A DNA stretch of 64,000 nucleotides, from positions 76,297 to 140,296 of the forward strand of contig CAVUAI010000001.1 of the NCBI GenBank assembly GCA_963739385.1, written 5' to 3'. The notes beneath the pieces are model-generated. The model ran no database searches and was not told the DNA's origin. It saw only the letters and a program-made list of their open reading frames with translations. Every line of letters starts with the position of its first letter. Positions within the stretch are counted from its first letter, which is position 1. Both the position numbers and the translations under genes were made by a program. This document shows, one piece after another, positions 35,094 to 44,353 of this stretch. This DNA comes from VAZQ01 sp963739385 (GTDB taxonomy: Bacteria > Pseudomonadota > Alphaproteobacteria > Rhizobiales > Xanthobacteraceae).

Positions 35094-35433
35094 TGTCCTC
35101 CAGTAGTCGCCGTGCTGCGAAGGATACCGCATCGTGCATCACAACAAAAATGGGGCGCCGATGTCGCAGATGGGTCAATCGCGTCGCTTCGACCGCAGAG
35201 CGGCAATGTCTGCTTCACCTCAAGGAACAGACCTTCGCAACGCTGCTGAGCAAGGGGCCGTGCATCGCAGCACAAAGCAGTCACTTATGTCCGCGTCGGG
35301 TCAAAACCGGAAAAACTCGGATTGTGCCATTTTTTTGGTTTGGCCCCCGAAAGCGGACTCCAATCTGCGTGTTAATGAGTACACGCCCTGGTCTCGCGGT
35401 GCGAGACCGCATCCAGGCAGGGGAGAGAGCACC
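35094..35433 (+). other. Non-coding stretch with dispersed-repeat character
   Basis: No convincing gene is seen in these 340 bases. Translated blocks such as MSQMGQSRRFDRRAAMSA and LMSASGQNRK resemble short intergenic repeats I recall from Bradyrhizobium genomes that are often mis-annotated as proteins; this is recollection, not a search result. The last 60 bases contain TTAATGAGTACACGCCCTGG, similar to TTATGAGTACGCGCGCTGG at 32478-32496 upstream of the metallo-hydrolase gene. Confidence 0.4.
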
Positions 35434-36183
35434 ATGGCCGGGCCAGTCGATTTTTCAGCCGGCGGCTACCGCTTCATACCGAGCGTATTCCAGTATTCCG
35501 CCGGCGCTGCGGCGCTGCCGGGACATGCGATCGAGCGCGTGCGCTTCCGCGCGCCGGTTCCATTGGCGCGGGGTTTCGAGCAGATCGAGCGCATCATCAC
35601 CGCCGCCGGCCGCCCGCTGACCGCCTTCTGCGCCTGCGAGTTGCGCTCGCCGGCGCCCTTCACCGAGCAGGGCTTCCGCGCGTTCAACGAAGTCTACGTG
35701 GTCACGCTCGAGAAATGGGGCCTGTTCGACGGCAAGGTGAACCCGGTCGCGCGCAGCAATGTCTGCCCGGCGATCGATCCGCCGCCAGAGCCGTCCTTTC
35801 ACGCCTTTTCCTTCACCGTCGCCGAGGCCGACGCCGCGCCCAGCGTCGTGATTGCGGGCAGCGCCGAGGCGCGGGAAGGGAGTGCCAGCTACAGCGAGCG
35901 CATCATTCGGCGTGGCGACGTGAACGCGCCGGCGATGCGCGAGAAGGCGCAATACGTGCTCGGCGAGATGGAGCGGCGGCTGACGGCGCTCGGCTTCGGC
36001 TGGGCCGACACCACCGCGACGCAGGTCTACACCGTGCACGACCTGCATCCGTTCCTCGCCGACGAGATCGTGCGCCGCGGCGCCGCCCGTTCCGGGCTCA
36101 CCTGGCACTATGCCCGGCCGCCGGTGCGCGAGCTCGAATACGAGATGGACTGCCGCGCGGTCGCCCGCGAGCGCGTCGTCTAG
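35434..36183 (+). CDS. RidA-like family protein, function unknown
   Basis: A 249-residue protein starting at ATG 35434 after GGGGAGAG. The middle section AFNEVYVVTLEKWG and NPVARSNVCPAIDPPPEP is like a RidA/YjgF strand-helix region with the ARS loop retained. The C-terminal part AQYVLGEMERRLTALGFGWADTTATQVYTVHDLHP resembles a second such unit. I infer a two-unit RidA-type protein with moderate confidence. It has no signal peptide and no close operon partner, though its leader resembles that of the MBL-fold gene at 32525. Confidence 0.6.
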   Translation: MAGPVDFSAGGYRFIPSVFQYSAGAAALPGHAIERVRFRAPVPLARGFEQIERIITAAGRPLTAFCACELRSPAPFTEQGFRAFNEVYVVTLEKWGLFDGKVNPVARSNVCPAIDPPPEPSFHAFSFTVAEADAAPSVVIAGSAEAREGSASYSERIIRRGDVNAPAMREKAQYVLGEMERRLTALGFGWADTTATQVYTVHDLHPFLADEIVRRGAARSGLTWHYARPPVRELEYEMDCRAVARERVV

Positions 36184-36205
36184 ACCTTTCGTCGGCTGTT
36201 ATCCC

Positions 36206-36394
36206 TCAGAAGACCCGGCTCGCCCGGTCGAACCAGGCCTTCTCCTCGGCCGTGAACGGCTTCACGGCAGGCTTCGTGGTCTGTTCGTATACGGGCGGCG
36301 CCGTCCGGACAACCGGGCGACGTTGATGGGCTCCGCGGGTCTGGGCCAGAACCGGCGACGCGGAGCCAAGGATCAACAGAGCGGCGAGAGCCAT
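36206..36394 (-). CDS. Small secreted protein, unknown
   Basis: A 62-residue product with a signal peptide MALAALLILGSASPVLAQ and a short basic, proline-containing mature part ending KPFTAEEKAWFDRASRVF. The frame is open upstream to 36469, but those codons look non-coding. The TAEEKAWFDRAS tail resembles tails of small exported proteins in related soil bacteria (recollection). No neighbour suggests a function. Confidence 0.5.
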   Translation of the reverse strand: MALAALLILGSASPVLAQTRGAHQRRPVVRTAPPVYEQTTKPAVKPFTAEEKAWFDRASRVF

Positions 36395-36671
36395 CTTGGA
36401 ACATGGTATGAATCGTCGTTCTCCTCGTTCGAGCCTTTGCGCCAGGTGATCATGTTCCAAAACGATCATACGTCAGGTGATCACGCTTGGATGCGCGCGC
36501 TTGAATATGTGTGCACTTTGGCCGCGAGGCACTCCTGCGCGCTTGATGGATCTTGCGGTGCTGCATCCGGTCTTGCGCAAATAGTCTTGATCGACGGCGA
36601 GGAACGCTCGCGGAGGGGTCCGCGCCGCGTATCAGCGCAGCGAGCAATTTCGTCAAGCCGGTCGAGGGGTC

Positions 36672-36776
36672 ATGCAGCAATTCATCGCATTCCTCGGCAG
36701 TGCAGCTATCGCCGGGCCGCTCGCCGCACGCGCGCAGCAGTCCGAACGAGTGCGACGGGATCTTAACGGAGGCCCA
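36672..36776 (+). pseudogene. Isolated signal-peptide remnant of an ABC_sub_bind-type gene
   Basis: MQQFIAFLGSAAIAGPLAARAQQ and SERVRR match the start of the binding-protein family seen at 28554-32440 (RREFITLLGGAA...AARAQQ), but similarity ends after about 32 codons. The frame then runs into the quinone-oxidoreductase start. It is a leftover fragment, showing that these genes have been duplicated and trimmed at a second site about 4 kb away. Confidence 0.55.
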
Positions 36777-36779
36777 AAT

Positions 36780-37702
36780 ATGAAAGCGGCCCAATCCATC
36801 GCTTTGGCGCACCAGATGTAGTTGTCGTTGAGGAGGTGCCTAGTCCGGCTCCAGCGGCAGGAGAACTTCTGATCAGGGTCGCCGCTTCGGGAGTTGGACC
36901 ATGGGACGCGCTCATTCGCGAGGGCAAAAGCAAAGTGAGTCCGCCCCCGCCGCTTACGCTCGGCTCCGACTTGTCAGGAGTGGTGGAAGAGGCAGGACCA
37001 AGCGTCAGTGAATTCAAGAAAGGTGATGAGATCTATGGTGTCACCAACCCGCAGTTTTGCGGAGCAAACGCACAATATGCCGTCGCCCATGCCAATATGG
37101 TGGCCCTGAAACCTTCGCGCTTACGGCATGTGGAAGCAGCGTCAGCTCCCGTGATTGCGGTCACCGCCTGGCAGATGCTCTTTGAGTATGGAAACGCGAA
37201 ACCTAATCAGACTGTGATGATTCTCGGAGCCACTGGAAATGTCGGTGCGTATGCGGTTCAGCTCGCGGTGAGCGCAGGCCTGCAGGTAGTTGGCGTCGTA
37301 AGCTCGAAGGACATCGAGTACGTCAAAGCCCTTGGCAGCCAAACGGCCGTGAATTATCGAGCAGGCAAATTCGAGAATGCCGTGCCTCCTATTGATCTAG
37401 TACTTGACACAGTTGGCGGAGAAACGCGGGAACGCTCGTACAGCGTCATGAAATCCGGTGGAGTTCTTGTTTCTGTCGTGTCCACTGACCCTATCGCGGA
37501 GCGACCCGACGCGCGCTCAGTATTCTTCTACGCTGAGGTGACCACGGAACGGCTGAACGGCATTTCAAGGCTATTTTCCAGTGGACAGCTGACCCCGCAT
37601 GTAGGCACCCTCCTGCCGTTGAACGATGTGCGCACCGCTCACGAGATGCTCGCCGGCGCACCGCATCAGCGGGGAAAAATCGTTCTCGAAGTAAACGGCT
37701 GA
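36780..37702 (+). CDS. NADP-dependent zinc-less alcohol dehydrogenase / quinone oxidoreductase, frame broken
   Basis: A medium-chain dehydrogenase of about 306 residues. GGAGG at 36769-36773 precedes ATG 36780, and MKAAQSIAF is read before one T is lost in TTT at 36803-36805. GAPDVVVVEEVPSPAPAAGELLIRV then continues to the end. GVTNPQFCGANAQYAVA and the cofactor motif ILGATGNVGAYAVQLA are typical of the QOR branch, as are LVLDTVGGETRERS and the end HQRGKIVLEVNG. It would reduce quinones or unsaturated carbonyls with NADPH. The gene is monocistronic. Confidence 0.82.
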
Positions 37703-37868
37703 AGGCCAGGCCTAGGCTCAGGAGGTAGAAAAAATGTTCTATCTCGGGAAACGGTATCGAAAGGCTTCTGCGGCGAGACGCCAGAGAGGCCGTTGGGCGC
37801 CGCCTCGGCGCCATCCAACCCGTTATTCGCCAACCTTTGAGATCGGGCCAACAGCCTGAAGGAGCGCT

Positions 37869-38531
37869 TCACCGCTCCCAGCGTGAGCCTAAAATGATGC
37901 TGCAGAGATTTCCGCGCTGAAAGTCAGGATCTTTGAATGCGAGAAAATCATCGTTGAAGGTGCCAAATGTGCTGTCAGGCCGATGCTTCATCCCGTCATA
38001 GAATGCGTCGATGACTTCATGCCCGAAGTCGTGGCTACGTGGATAGGCGGCAAGCACAGCCTCACGCTCTTCATCCGTGAAGTGGTCATAGTTGCGGCCC
38101 GCCATATCCATTCCGGCTCCAGCCTGCACCAAGGAGATCACCGGATGCATATGTTCCGGGATGCCTGGGGTCGTGTGGAGGGCGATGGCAAGCCAAACTT
38201 TCTCGATATCTCCTTCGGAGATCCCATGACCTCGCAGAAAATCGCGCGCGGCGTTCGCGCCGTCCACCTCGAAGCGTAGTTGACTTTCGTGGTAGCCGTG
38301 CGTGATGCCGATATCGTGGAACATGGCAGCGGCGTAAAGCAGTTCTGGATCAAACGTCAGGCCGTTCCGTTTTCCGGTCAAAGCACCCCAGAAATAAACC
38401 CGCGTGGAATGGTAGAATAGCACATCGCTCTCGGTGTCGCGAATGAGCTGCGTTATCTCGCGCGCAATTCTGCTATCTGGAATCCTTACGCCAAAGATGT
38501 CGGTATTTGTCACGATGCCATCCTCTTTCAA
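37869..38531 (-). CDS. HD-domain phosphohydrolase-like protein (cyanamide-hydratase type)
   Basis: A 220-residue HD-superfamily protein. The metal-binding His/Asp set is visible in FYHSTRVYFWG, AAAMFHDIGITHGYHES and LAIALHTTPGIPEH. The pattern is closer to cyanamide-hydratase-like HD proteins than to nucleotide phosphohydrolases; the true substrate is unknown. It reads leftward from ATG 38531 with no operon partner. The 166 bases between its stop and the oxidoreductase stop hold nothing recognisable. Confidence 0.75.
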   Translation of the reverse strand: MKEDGIVTNTDIFGVRIPDSRIAREITQLIRDTESDVLFYHSTRVYFWGALTGKRNGLTFDPELLYAAAMFHDIGITHGYHESQLRFEVDGANAARDFLRGHGISEGDIEKVWLAIALHTTPGIPEHMHPVISLVQAGAGMDMAGRNYDHFTDEEREAVLAAYPRSHDFGHEVIDAFYDGMKHRPDSTFGTFNDDFLAFKDPDFQRGNLCSIILGSRWER

Positions 38532-39254
38532 TCATGTTTGTATGCCCAATGTTTTCTATGCTTTGCCAGCGGCAACAGCCCAGCAACCGCCCCAGCGGAG
38601 TTCCAAAGAGCCCGGGTGATCGCCGTCGTCAGAAGGTTTGATGCGCCGATGCATTCTCTCGAGTTGGACGCAGGCCCCGCAGTGTCATCACCGCGGGGCT
38701 AGTTTTCAAGTCCGCCATTGCAGTGATCTTCATTCCTTCGTCCAGGTCCGGGTGCAGTCCATCACTATCCAATGGGTGGGCGTCTCGGCGCGCGGCCAAG
38801 TGAGCTTCATGTCCTTGCGCAGGATGAACTGGAATTTTCCGCGCAGCCCGGTCTCGAATCCCGGTCAGGTCCACCTCGCCGTGACCCTGCGCGGCGTGCG
38901 CGTCGCCGGCCGAGAACAGCTCCTTCAACCGCGGGGCTGCGAAGGGCTTGTTTCCCCCTCCGATGCTCTACCGGGAGCTAGCCTCCCTTGGGAACAAGTC
39001 CCTGAAATCTCAAACCGATGTTGCGAGCCGAACGGCTCCAGCCGCGCTTGAGGTTGGGCTCACTGGGATCGCTGCGGCGTGCGTGATGTCCACCCATCGA
39101 GCGGCCAGGAAGCCATGCCCGACTGTGGGTCGATGATTGCGGCAATTCCCGACAAGTTTGCGCAAACTCGACCCCGGCTTTTCCCAACGCGGCAACCATT
39201 TGTAGGCGACCACGCCCGGCAACGGGCGTCCAACTCAAACCATGGAGACGTGTC
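38532..39254. other. Long non-coding stretch
   Basis: No gene could be supported in these 720 bases: open frames on both strands lack ribosome sites and recognisable motifs. A hairpin with 7-base arms GCCCCGC and GCGGGGC at 38674-38699, followed by TAGTTTT, could be a weak terminator. CGGTCTCGAATCCCGG near 38859 recalls a tRNA T-arm, but no cloverleaf was found around it. Confidence 0.4.
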
Positions 39255-39470
39255 ATGAAGACCGTCATTGCCACAGCGCTGCTCGCGGTTGCCGTCATGG
39301 CATCGCCGGCCCTTGCCCGGACCGCTGCACACAACGGCTCGCATCATGCCGCACCGGCGGCGCAAGATCGGTCCGTATATCAGGGCGGCGTCTATCTCGG
39401 CTCCGATCCGGACCCGCAGGTTCAGTTCGACCTGGAGCGCGAGTTCAATTCCCGTCACGGCGGCTACTGA
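39255..39470 (+). CDS. Small secreted protein, unknown
   Basis: A 71-residue product with a clear signal peptide (MKTVIATALLAVAVMASPALA) and a mature part SVYQGGVYLGSDPDPQVQFDLEREF. The VYxGSDPDPxV pattern recurs in small exported proteins of rhizobial relatives (recollection). A strong terminator begins 25 bases after its stop, supporting a real single-gene unit. Confidence 0.65.
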   Translation: MKTVIATALLAVAVMASPALARTAAHNGSHHAAPAAQDRSVYQGGVYLGSDPDPQVQFDLEREFNSRHGGY

Positions 39471-39495
39471 GGCCGACGACTCTCAGACGCGAAAA

Positions 39496-39522
39496 GCCCG
39501 GGAGCGTCTCCCGGGCCTTTTT
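39496..39522 (+). terminator. Rho-independent terminator
   Basis: Perfect 9-base arms GCCCGGGAG and CTCCCGGGC around CGT, followed by CTTTTTC. It terminates the small secreted-protein gene at 39255-39470. Confidence 0.88.
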
Positions 39523-39649
39523 CTACCGGCTGCTCATTCGCGGGGACTCGGCCGCGTCCTCGCCTTCGACTGACGCAGGTTCGCGGCGAGAATTGGCCCT
39601 GCGGCATGATTTTGGATTGAGGCCCCATCTCCCGGACGCCCTGATTGCT

Positions 39650-41554
39650 TCATCCCATGCCGGGGATCAGCTCCCGTCCCGCCCTGAACTCGATCGTCGA
39701 GCCGGCAAAATCATCGCCCACCGGCTCGCACCGCCCGCCCAGATGTTTGGCCAGGAACGCCTCCACCACCGCGGTGAACGAGCGGCGGTTTTCCGGCCGC
39801 CGGAAACCGTGGCCCTCGTCGGGATAGTAGACGTAGGTGACCGGAATGCCGCGCTGCTTCATCGCCGCCACGATCTGCTCGGACTCCGATGCCTTGACCC
39901 GCGGGTCGTTGGCGCCCTGGCCGATGAGAAGCGGACGCACGATGCGGTCGATGCGGTTGAGCGGCGATCGCTCCTGCAGGAACTGGCGGCCGGCCTCGGT
40001 GGTGTAGTCGCCCATGCGCGCCTTCCACAGCGTCTGCCACGGTCGCCAATAGTCCGGGATGGTGTTGAGGAATGTCACCAGGTTGGAGATGCCGAACACG
40101 TCGACGGCGCAGGCGAACTTCTCCGGCGTGAAGGTCACGCCGACCAGCGCGGCATATCCGCCGTAGCTGCCGCCGTAGATGGCAACGCGCGCCGGGTCGG
40201 CGATGCCTTGCGCGATCGCCCAGTCGACAGCGTCGATGAGGTCGTCGTGCATTTTTCCGGCCCATTCGAGATTGGCGGCATTGACGAAGGCCTTCCCAAG
40301 GCCGGTCGAGCCCCGGTAGTTGACGCTGAGCACCGCGTAGCCCCGATTGGCGAGCCATTGATGCGTCGGGTAGAAGCCCCAGCTGTCCCGCGCCCACGGG
40401 CCGCCGTGCACGAACAGCACCAGCGGCAGCGGTTCGCCCTTCTTCGCCCCGGGCGGTCGTGACAGGTAGCAGACCAGCTCCAGCCCGTCGCGCGCCCGCA
40501 CCACCACCGGCTCCATCGGCGCCAGGGGTACGTTCTCCAACGCCGGTCGGCGCGTGAACAGGAACTGCGTTTTCTTGGTCGTGCGATCGTAGTGGAAATA
40601 CCGCCCGGGCGCTGCATCCTGCTCGTAGTATGCCACCCAGCTCCGCCCGTCGTCCGAAAAGTCCACCGCTGCAAGGTCGCCGGTCGAAACCTGCGCGAGA
40701 CGGGCATAGTCGTCGGCGTAGGCCGGATCGATCACCTGCCAGCGCTTGCGGGTGAAGACCGAAGCCGCGGCGACCGGCCGATAGCTCATGGGGTCGAGCG
40801 CCAGTTCCACCACGTCGGCCTTGCCGTCGTCGGCGATGAGCCGCGTCGTCCCGCTCGCCATGTCCTGCACAACGACCGCGGCCTTGTCGCGACCGCGGGC
40901 ATCGATCCAGTAGAGCTCCTTGCCGTCGTCGCTGAACTCGATGAGGCGCGTGCTCATGGCATCAGCCATGTCGACATGCGCGAACGGCTTCCAGTCCCCG
41001 TTCGCCCCGCGCTGCAAATATTCCCAGCTTCCGTCGTTCGTTGTCTGCAGCGCGAAGCGGACCTGGAACTGCGGGTCGGTGAAGAAGCCGACGAAGCGGT
41101 CGTTCTCCTGCAGCAGCGTATTGCGGCCGGTGGCGACGTTGACGCGGAAGATCTCGAAGAAGCGCTTGTTGCGCTCATTGTGCGCGATCAGCAGCTCGTC
41201 GGGAAAGTGATGCGAGGTCTGCAGAATGAAGCAGGTGACGCCCGGTGCCGGGGTGAGCGGCAGAACATCGCCGGTCTCCAGATCGATACGGTGGGCCTGC
41301 CAGTTCTCGTCACCGCCCTGCTCGCGGAAGAACACGATGTGGCGGTTGTTGTGCATCCATAGCAGCCAGGGGCCGAGGTCGCGATCTGTGACCCGCGTGA
41401 GCGGCCGCGCGGTTTCCACGTCGTCGATCGGGCCGACCCAAAGATTGAGTATGCCATCGACCGGCGCCAGGAAGGCCACGCGCCGTCCGTCCGGGCTGAT
41501 GCGGACGATGAATCTGCCGGGGTCGCCGAACAGTAGCCGGCGTGGGATGAGCAT
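39650..41554 (-). CDS. S9-family prolyl-oligopeptidase-like serine peptidase
   Basis: A 634-residue protein with an N-terminal beta-propeller-like region (about residues 1-340: PDGRRVAFLAPVDGILNLWV and similar blade segments) and a C-terminal alpha/beta-hydrolase domain. The catalytic triad can be placed at Ser463 (GGSYGGYAAL), Asp550 (GQGANDPRV) and His582 (DEGHGF), and FVHGGPWARDSWGF forms the oxyanion region. No signal peptide is obvious, so it is probably cytoplasmic and of the acylaminoacyl-peptidase type. It is followed upstream by the beta-lactamase-fold gene on the same strand (52 bases). Confidence 0.9.
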   Translation of the reverse strand: MLIPRRLLFGDPGRFIVRISPDGRRVAFLAPVDGILNLWVGPIDDVETARPLTRVTDRDLGPWLLWMHNNRHIVFFREQGGDENWQAHRIDLETGDVLPLTPAPGVTCFILQTSHHFPDELLIAHNERNKRFFEIFRVNVATGRNTLLQENDRFVGFFTDPQFQVRFALQTTNDGSWEYLQRGANGDWKPFAHVDMADAMSTRLIEFSDDGKELYWIDARGRDKAAVVVQDMASGTTRLIADDGKADVVELALDPMSYRPVAAASVFTRKRWQVIDPAYADDYARLAQVSTGDLAAVDFSDDGRSWVAYYEQDAAPGRYFHYDRTTKKTQFLFTRRPALENVPLAPMEPVVVRARDGLELVCYLSRPPGAKKGEPLPLVLFVHGGPWARDSWGFYPTHQWLANRGYAVLSVNYRGSTGLGKAFVNAANLEWAGKMHDDLIDAVDWAIAQGIADPARVAIYGGSYGGYAALVGVTFTPEKFACAVDVFGISNLVTFLNTIPDYWRPWQTLWKARMGDYTTEAGRQFLQERSPLNRIDRIVRPLLIGQGANDPRVKASESEQIVAAMKQRGIPVTYVYYPDEGHGFRRPENRRSFTAVVEAFLAKHLGGRCEPVGDDFAGSTIEFRAGRELIPGMG

Positions 41555-41606
41555 CGCGGCCTCCTCGCCGGGGAGCGAAAGCGGACTTCGTTTCTCCTCG
41601 GCCCGC

Positions 41607-42890
41607 TCAGTCGATGATCGACTGGTAGACCAGCGCGTTGATCATCTGCCGGTACTTCCAGCGGATCGAACCCGGCGAATGCGCCATCCACACCACCACC
41701 AGCTCCTCCTGCGGGTCCACCCACCAGTTGGTGCCGCTGGCGCCCGGCCAGGAGAAATCGCCCACCGACCCCATCATGCGAACGATGCCGGGCGTGGTGC
41801 GCACCGCCACGCCGAGCCCGAAGCCGTAGTCGGCCCTGGTCGGGTCGCCGGTGACGCCGATCATGTTTCGCACGTCGGGCGCGAGCTGGTTCGAGGTCAT
41901 GTATTCGACCGTCTTGCGCCCGAGGATACGCCGGTCGCCGTAGCTGCCCTTGTTCGCCAGCATGAGCGCGAAGCGCATGTAGTCGCTCGCCGTGGAGGCC
42001 GTGCAGCCGCCGCCGCACGCGAACTTCGTCGGCTCCGTCAGCGGCCGCAGCGACTGCGGACGCCCGCTTTCCGGATCGACCGCCAGCGCCTTGGCGTAAC
42101 GCGCGGTCTTGTCGGCCGGGATCACGAAATGGGTGTCGTCCATGCCGAGCGGCTTCCAGACCTGCTCCTGCAGGTACCGGTCGAGCGACTGCTCCGAGAG
42201 CGATTCCACGATCAAGCCGAGCACGTCGAGGCCGAAGCCGTAGTCCCAGACCGTTCCCGGCTGGTAGAGCAGCGGCAGCGAACTCAAGCGGTCGAGAAAT
42301 TCGGCGCCCGTCATTGCCACTGCCGCCTGGGTGCTCCCTTCCGGATTGAGCTTGTGCACGGCCGTCGTCCCGCGACCGCCGTAGACGAGGCTCGAGGTGT
42401 GCCGGAAGAGGTCCTGGACGGTGATGTTGCGCGCCGCAGGGACCCGGTCGATGATGTTCTCCTTCTTCACGTCCATCACCGCGACCGACATGTTTGCGAA
42501 TTTCGGGAAATATTTCGAGAGCGGATCGTCCATCAGCAGCCGTCCCTGCTCGTAGAGCTGCAGGCCCGCCACCGCTGCCATCGGCTTCGTCATCGATGCA
42601 ATGTTGAAGATCGCATCGGTCCGCATCGGGATGCCGGCTGCCTTGTCGAGGTAGCCGTAGGCCTCGAAATGAATGAGCTTGCCGCGGCGCGCGACGGCGA
42701 GCACGCCGCCCGGCAGCCGATCGCGCGCAACCTCGGAATCGATGAGCTTGCCGATCGCAGCGAGCCGCTCGCTCGACATGCCCACCGCCTCCGGCTTGGC
42801 GCGCGGCAGCGGGTCGGCGGCGCGGGCTGGTAGCGGAGCACAGAAAGCGCAGGACAATACGAATGCAAGAGCGGCTTGCGCGCTACGCAT
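41607..42890 (-). CDS. Exported serine hydrolase of the beta-lactamase/esterase fold
   Basis: A 427-residue class C beta-lactamase-like protein with a signal peptide (MRSAQAALAFVLSCAFCAPLPARA). The nucleophile motif SxxK is at Ser99-Lys102 (NIASMTKPMAAV), and the second-motif Tyr is at 217 in WDYGFGLDVLG, where YxN is replaced by YGF as in EstB-like esterases. The SWPGASGTNWWVDPQEELVVV segment is typical of this hydrolase family. It probably acts as an esterase or peptidase in the periplasm rather than as an antibiotic resistance enzyme. It lies in tandem with the S9 peptidase gene. Confidence 0.87.
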   Translation of the reverse strand: MRSAQAALAFVLSCAFCAPLPARAADPLPRAKPEAVGMSSERLAAIGKLIDSEVARDRLPGGVLAVARRGKLIHFEAYGYLDKAAGIPMRTDAIFNIASMTKPMAAVAGLQLYEQGRLLMDDPLSKYFPKFANMSVAVMDVKKENIIDRVPAARNITVQDLFRHTSSLVYGGRGTTAVHKLNPEGSTQAAVAMTGAEFLDRLSSLPLLYQPGTVWDYGFGLDVLGLIVESLSEQSLDRYLQEQVWKPLGMDDTHFVIPADKTARYAKALAVDPESGRPQSLRPLTEPTKFACGGGCTASTASDYMRFALMLANKGSYGDRRILGRKTVEYMTSNQLAPDVRNMIGVTGDPTRADYGFGLGVAVRTTPGIVRMMGSVGDFSWPGASGTNWWVDPQEELVVVWMAHSPGSIRWKYRQMINALVYQSIID

Positions 42891-43286
42891 GTTTCAGACC
42901 TCCCTATGGCTTGTCGTCCGCCGGGATCTGCCAGAAATCCTCAACGGCCACCCGAACCGGTCCGAATGGTAGCGACATTCCCGCTCTTTCGCGACCGTGA
43001 GTCGGTCATTCCTGGGTTGCCGCGAGCCCTGTTGCGCAGAGGGCGCGTGGAACAACTTTCCGCATTTCCGGCCGACGGGAGGAATTTTCGGATACGCTTG
43101 GCCGTGCGGGCGGTCGTCCCCTCTCCGCGCCATCACATCCACGCGCGGTCGCGGCGCCTATGGTGGTGACGTTGCGAACGTGAAATTATATCGGGGTGGA
43201 CGGCGCGCGAGGTCGATCTCGACGCGGCGCCGGGAATGCCGGGCGCAAATTCGAATGCGCCGAATCGAAGAGCCAAGGAGTTGCCC
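42891..43286. other. Divergent intergenic region
   Basis: About 395 bases between divergently transcribed genes; no gene is supported. It should hold both promoters. I see no clear sigma-70 pair or palindrome. An AGGAG site at 43275-43279 belongs to the downstream gene. Confidence 0.5.
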
Positions 43287-44120
43287 ATGGTCGACGTCAT
43301 CGAGCGTGAAACCGTCAACGAATCCATCGAGGCCACGGTCAACTATATTCTCAACAACGGCCAGAAGCTGTTCACCGAAACGGCGGGACCGGGCGGCACC
43401 GATGTGCGCACCGGGGGCACCGTCGACCCGCGCCAGGTGACCATTCACAACGCGAGACTGCACGCCGAGCCGTTTGCGCTCGACCGCGACGGCTTCCGCT
43501 TCGTCCGCCACGACACCAAGGTCGCCGACTTCTTCGACGAAGACCAGGTGCGCAAGGTCTACTACCCGGAAATGGAAGCGCTGGTGAAGAAGGAGAGCGG
43601 CGCGTCGCGCGTGGTCGTGTTCGATCATACGCTGCGCACCGCCGACGACGAGCAGCGCGAGGCGCGCAAGATCCGCGAGGTCGTGCGTCGCGTCCACAAC
43701 GACTATACCGAGTGGTCGGGCCCGCAGCGCGTGCGCGACCTCCTGCCGGAGGAGGCCGACGACCTGCTGCAGCGCCGCTTCGCCATCGTGCAGGTATGGC
43801 GGCCGATCCGCCACCCGGTCGAGAGCTTCCCGCTCGCGATCTGCGATGCCCGCAGCATATCGGCCGACGATTTCGTGGTGAACGAGCGCCGCTATCCGAA
43901 CCGCGTCGGCCAGACCTACGCCATCACCTACAATCCCGCGCACCAGTGGTACTGGCTGCCGCGCATGCGGCGCGAGGAGGCGCTGGTGTTCAAGGTCTAC
44001 GACTCGGCCAAGGACGGCCGCGCCCGCTGGTCCGCCCATACCGCGTTCGAGGATCCGACCTCGCCGCCCAACGCGCGGCCGCGCGAGAGCATCGAGATCC
44101 GCACGCTGGCGTTTTTCTGA
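43287..44120 (+). CDS. CmcJ/NvfI-family oxidoreductase-like protein
   Basis: A 277-residue protein of the family that includes cephamycin CmcJ-like and fungal NvfI-like proteins. Typical segments are VEATVNYI-like start, RRVHNDYTEWSG (with the conserved His), RFAIVQVWRPI, NPAHQWYWLPRMRREEALVFK and SAHTAFEDPTSPPNARPRESIE. AGGAG seven bases before ATG 43287 fixes the start. Members are thought to be oxygenases or accessory hydroxylation proteins, but the bacterial ones are uncharacterised. The gene is alone, between a divergent hydrolase and REP elements. Confidence 0.8.
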   Translation: MVDVIERETVNESIEATVNYILNNGQKLFTETAGPGGTDVRTGGTVDPRQVTIHNARLHAEPFALDRDGFRFVRHDTKVADFFDEDQVRKVYYPEMEALVKKESGASRVVVFDHTLRTADDEQREARKIREVVRRVHNDYTEWSGPQRVRDLLPEEADDLLQRRFAIVQVWRPIRHPVESFPLAICDARSISADDFVVNERRYPNRVGQTYAITYNPAHQWYWLPRMRREEALVFKVYDSAKDGRARWSAHTAFEDPTSPPNARPRESIEIRTLAFF

Positions 44121-44161
44121 GCCGCGACAAGGTCGCCACGGACGCGGCAATCTCCGTGGTC

Positions 44162-44181
44162 ATGCCCGCGCACGCGGGCAT
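44162..44181. repeat. REP-like palindrome
   Basis: ATGCCCGCG and CGCGGGCAT form a perfect 9-base hairpin with a CA loop, flanked by GGTC and CCAGTA. This is the inverse orientation of the TACTGGATGCCCGC element at 22701-22730. The 300-base gap here (44121-44420) holds no gene. Confidence 0.6.
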
Positions 44182-44246
44182 CCAGTAGCCCGCGCCCGAT
44201 CCTTGAAACCCGGGCGGCTCCCGCAACGCAGGTCAGGCGAATACTG

Positions 44247-44270
44247 CATCGTCCGCTTTCGCGGACGATG
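44247..44270. repeat. REP-like palindrome
   Basis: CATCGTCCGC and GCGGACGATG form a perfect 10-base hairpin with a TTTC loop, preceded by TACTG and followed by ACCTC. The layout matches the element at 22701-22730 with compensating changes in the stem, which supports a selected hairpin structure. Confidence 0.6.
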
Positions 44271-44353
44271 ACCTCCGAGATTGTCGCGACCGCGACGCCA
44301 CGGGTGCGACGACGTTGACCATTTTCCAGCCGTCGGCTGCGCAAAAAATGTGT

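Noticed and set aside
35134..35433. N-terminal extension of the RidA-like protein back to 35134
   Set aside because: The extension is repeat-like; a good ribosome-binding site and ATG at 35434 mark the start.
38674..38699. Terminator for an unknown plus-strand gene
   Set aside because: The hairpin has a 12-base loop and only a short interrupted T-run, and no gene precedes it on that strand; noted only within the non-coding entry.
38859..38876. tRNA T-arm-like sequence CGGTCTCGAATCCCGG
   Set aside because: The T-arm consensus is imperfect and no acceptor, D or anticodon arms can be folded around it.
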